NCBI GenBank assembly: GCA_023014485.1
Contig: JAJOZX010012218.1
Location: 1-64,000 of the forward strand
Length of the DNA stretch: 64,000 nt
Direction of reading: 5' to 3'
Source of the DNA: Bathynomus jamesi
Taxonomy: Eukaryota > Arthropoda > Malacostraca > Isopoda > Cirolanidae
Shown here: piece by piece, positions 63,778 through 64,000 of the stretch
Numbering within the stretch: position 1 is the stretch's first letter
How the letters are laid out: every line of letters begins with the position of its first letter
Notes under the pieces: model-generated
What the model saw: the letters and a program-made list of their open reading frames with translations, nothing else
The model's database searches: none
Told to the model about the DNA's origin: nothing
Translations under genes and position numbers: made by a program

Positions 63778-64000
63778 CAGTGTTTCCCAACCGGGGCCAT
63801 ATGGCCCCCTTGGGGGCCATGGCACATTTGAAGGGGGCCACAGGAAAATGTTAATATTTAGAGGGGCCACAGACTCCATGAAGGGGGCCACAGGACTCAA
63901 CCTATTGAAGCCTAAATTATAGTTAGGCCAATAGATAATTTTAATTTATGTAGTTGAATTACATTTAAAAAAATTATTAATACATATATTTTCCTTTTTT
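63778..64000 (+). mobile_element. hAT-like element, copy 24 (cut by window end)
   Basis: The first 223 bp of a further copy: 5' terminal repeat, palindrome with one g lost (accggggccatatgg, as in copies 5 and 7), subterminal motifs and the start of the AT-rich part. The remainder lies outside the window. Confidence 0.87.

Larger units (their letters stand above)
1..64000. repeat. Higher-order satellite array with embedded hAT element
   Basis: The window is filled end to end by head-to-tail monomers of about 574 bp (79 between complete elements, plus 1.1 at the left edge), interrupted by 24 copies of one ~783 bp element. Monomer boundaries are set here at the c of catatta, directly after aactaaag, the site into which the element is inserted. 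Distances between successive element starts fall near 1.92, 2.5, 3.06 and 3.64 kb, which is the element plus 2, 3, 4 or 5 monomers. All monomers and all elements are in one orientation. No open reading frame exceeds about 95 codons and none resembles a known protein. Centromeric or heterochromatic location is inferred from structure only. Confidence 0.97.

Noticed and set aside
1..64000. CRISPR array or bacterial repeat system
   Set aside because: Repeats are ~574 bp monomers without short regular spacers, and hAT-type termini with 8 bp duplications point to a eukaryote.
1..64000. Independent multiple transposon insertions
   Set aside because: All copies share site, orientation and the aactaaag flanks apart from small local indels, which is explained by amplification of one insertion.
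1..64000. CENP-B box or telomeric repeat
   Set aside because: No word resembling the 17 bp CENP-B box core or a run of TTAGG or TTAGGG was found; isolated short matches are expected by chance.

Overview
The whole 64 kb window is one tandem satellite array, with no recognisable protein-coding gene, rRNA, tRNA or CRISPR. The base unit is an AT-rich monomer of about 574 bp. About 80 monomers lie head to tail on one strand, and at fairly regular intervals the array is interrupted by a copy of the same ~783 bp DNA-transposon-like element (23 complete copies and one cut by the window end). The element has near-perfect 15 bp terminal inverted repeats (CAGTGTTTCCCAACC / CAGTGGTTCCCAACC) and an 8 bp target duplication (aactaaag). 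These are the marks of a hAT-superfamily element. It has no open reading frame resembling a transposase, so it is non-autonomous. An element and array of this kind point to a eukaryotic, probably animal, heterochromatic region such as a centromere, pericentromere, or a heterochromatic sex or B chromosome. The species cannot be named from the sequence.

Layout: every copy of the element is in the same orientation, at the same nucleotide of the monomer, and (apart from small local indels) with the same flanking 8 bp. This means one insertion that was amplified as part of a higher-order repeat (HOR), not 24 independent insertions. The commonest HOR is element-A-B-C (~2.5 kb, 11 of 23 complete intervals), where A, B and C are diverged monomer types: A always follows the element, B is internal and C precedes the next element. 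The rest are length variants stepping by one monomer: two-monomer (~1.92 kb, 3 cases), four-monomer (~3.06 kb, 5 cases) and five-monomer (~3.64 kb, 4 cases). Their extra or missing monomers are chimaeras (C/A, B/C, A/B), a tandem C duplicate, or a distinct type D, as expected from unequal crossing-over between misaligned HORs.

Region by region: 1-633 is the tail of a B monomer and one C monomer. 634-23139 carries element copies 1-9, mainly three-monomer HORs, with a cluster of indel-rich units at about 14-23 kb. 23140-33085 carries copies 10-13, which share a ~20 bp deletion in the 5' palindrome. 33086-40953 includes the two D-containing HORs. 40954-43619 holds copies 16-17, which share a changed 3' end base. 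43620-50369 is very regular A-B-C. 50370-64000 is dominated by four- and five-monomer HORs and ends inside element copy 24.

There is no gene cooperation to describe. The biology here is structural: a transposon trapped in a satellite, HOR evolution, local homogenisation, and possible sequence-directed structures (monomer inverted repeat, GC palindrome, CpG-rich patch). Monomer letters A, B, C, D and copy numbers are my own labels. Strand is given as + for the elements only because all copies read the same way as the window; the true coding direction of the parent transposon is unknown.
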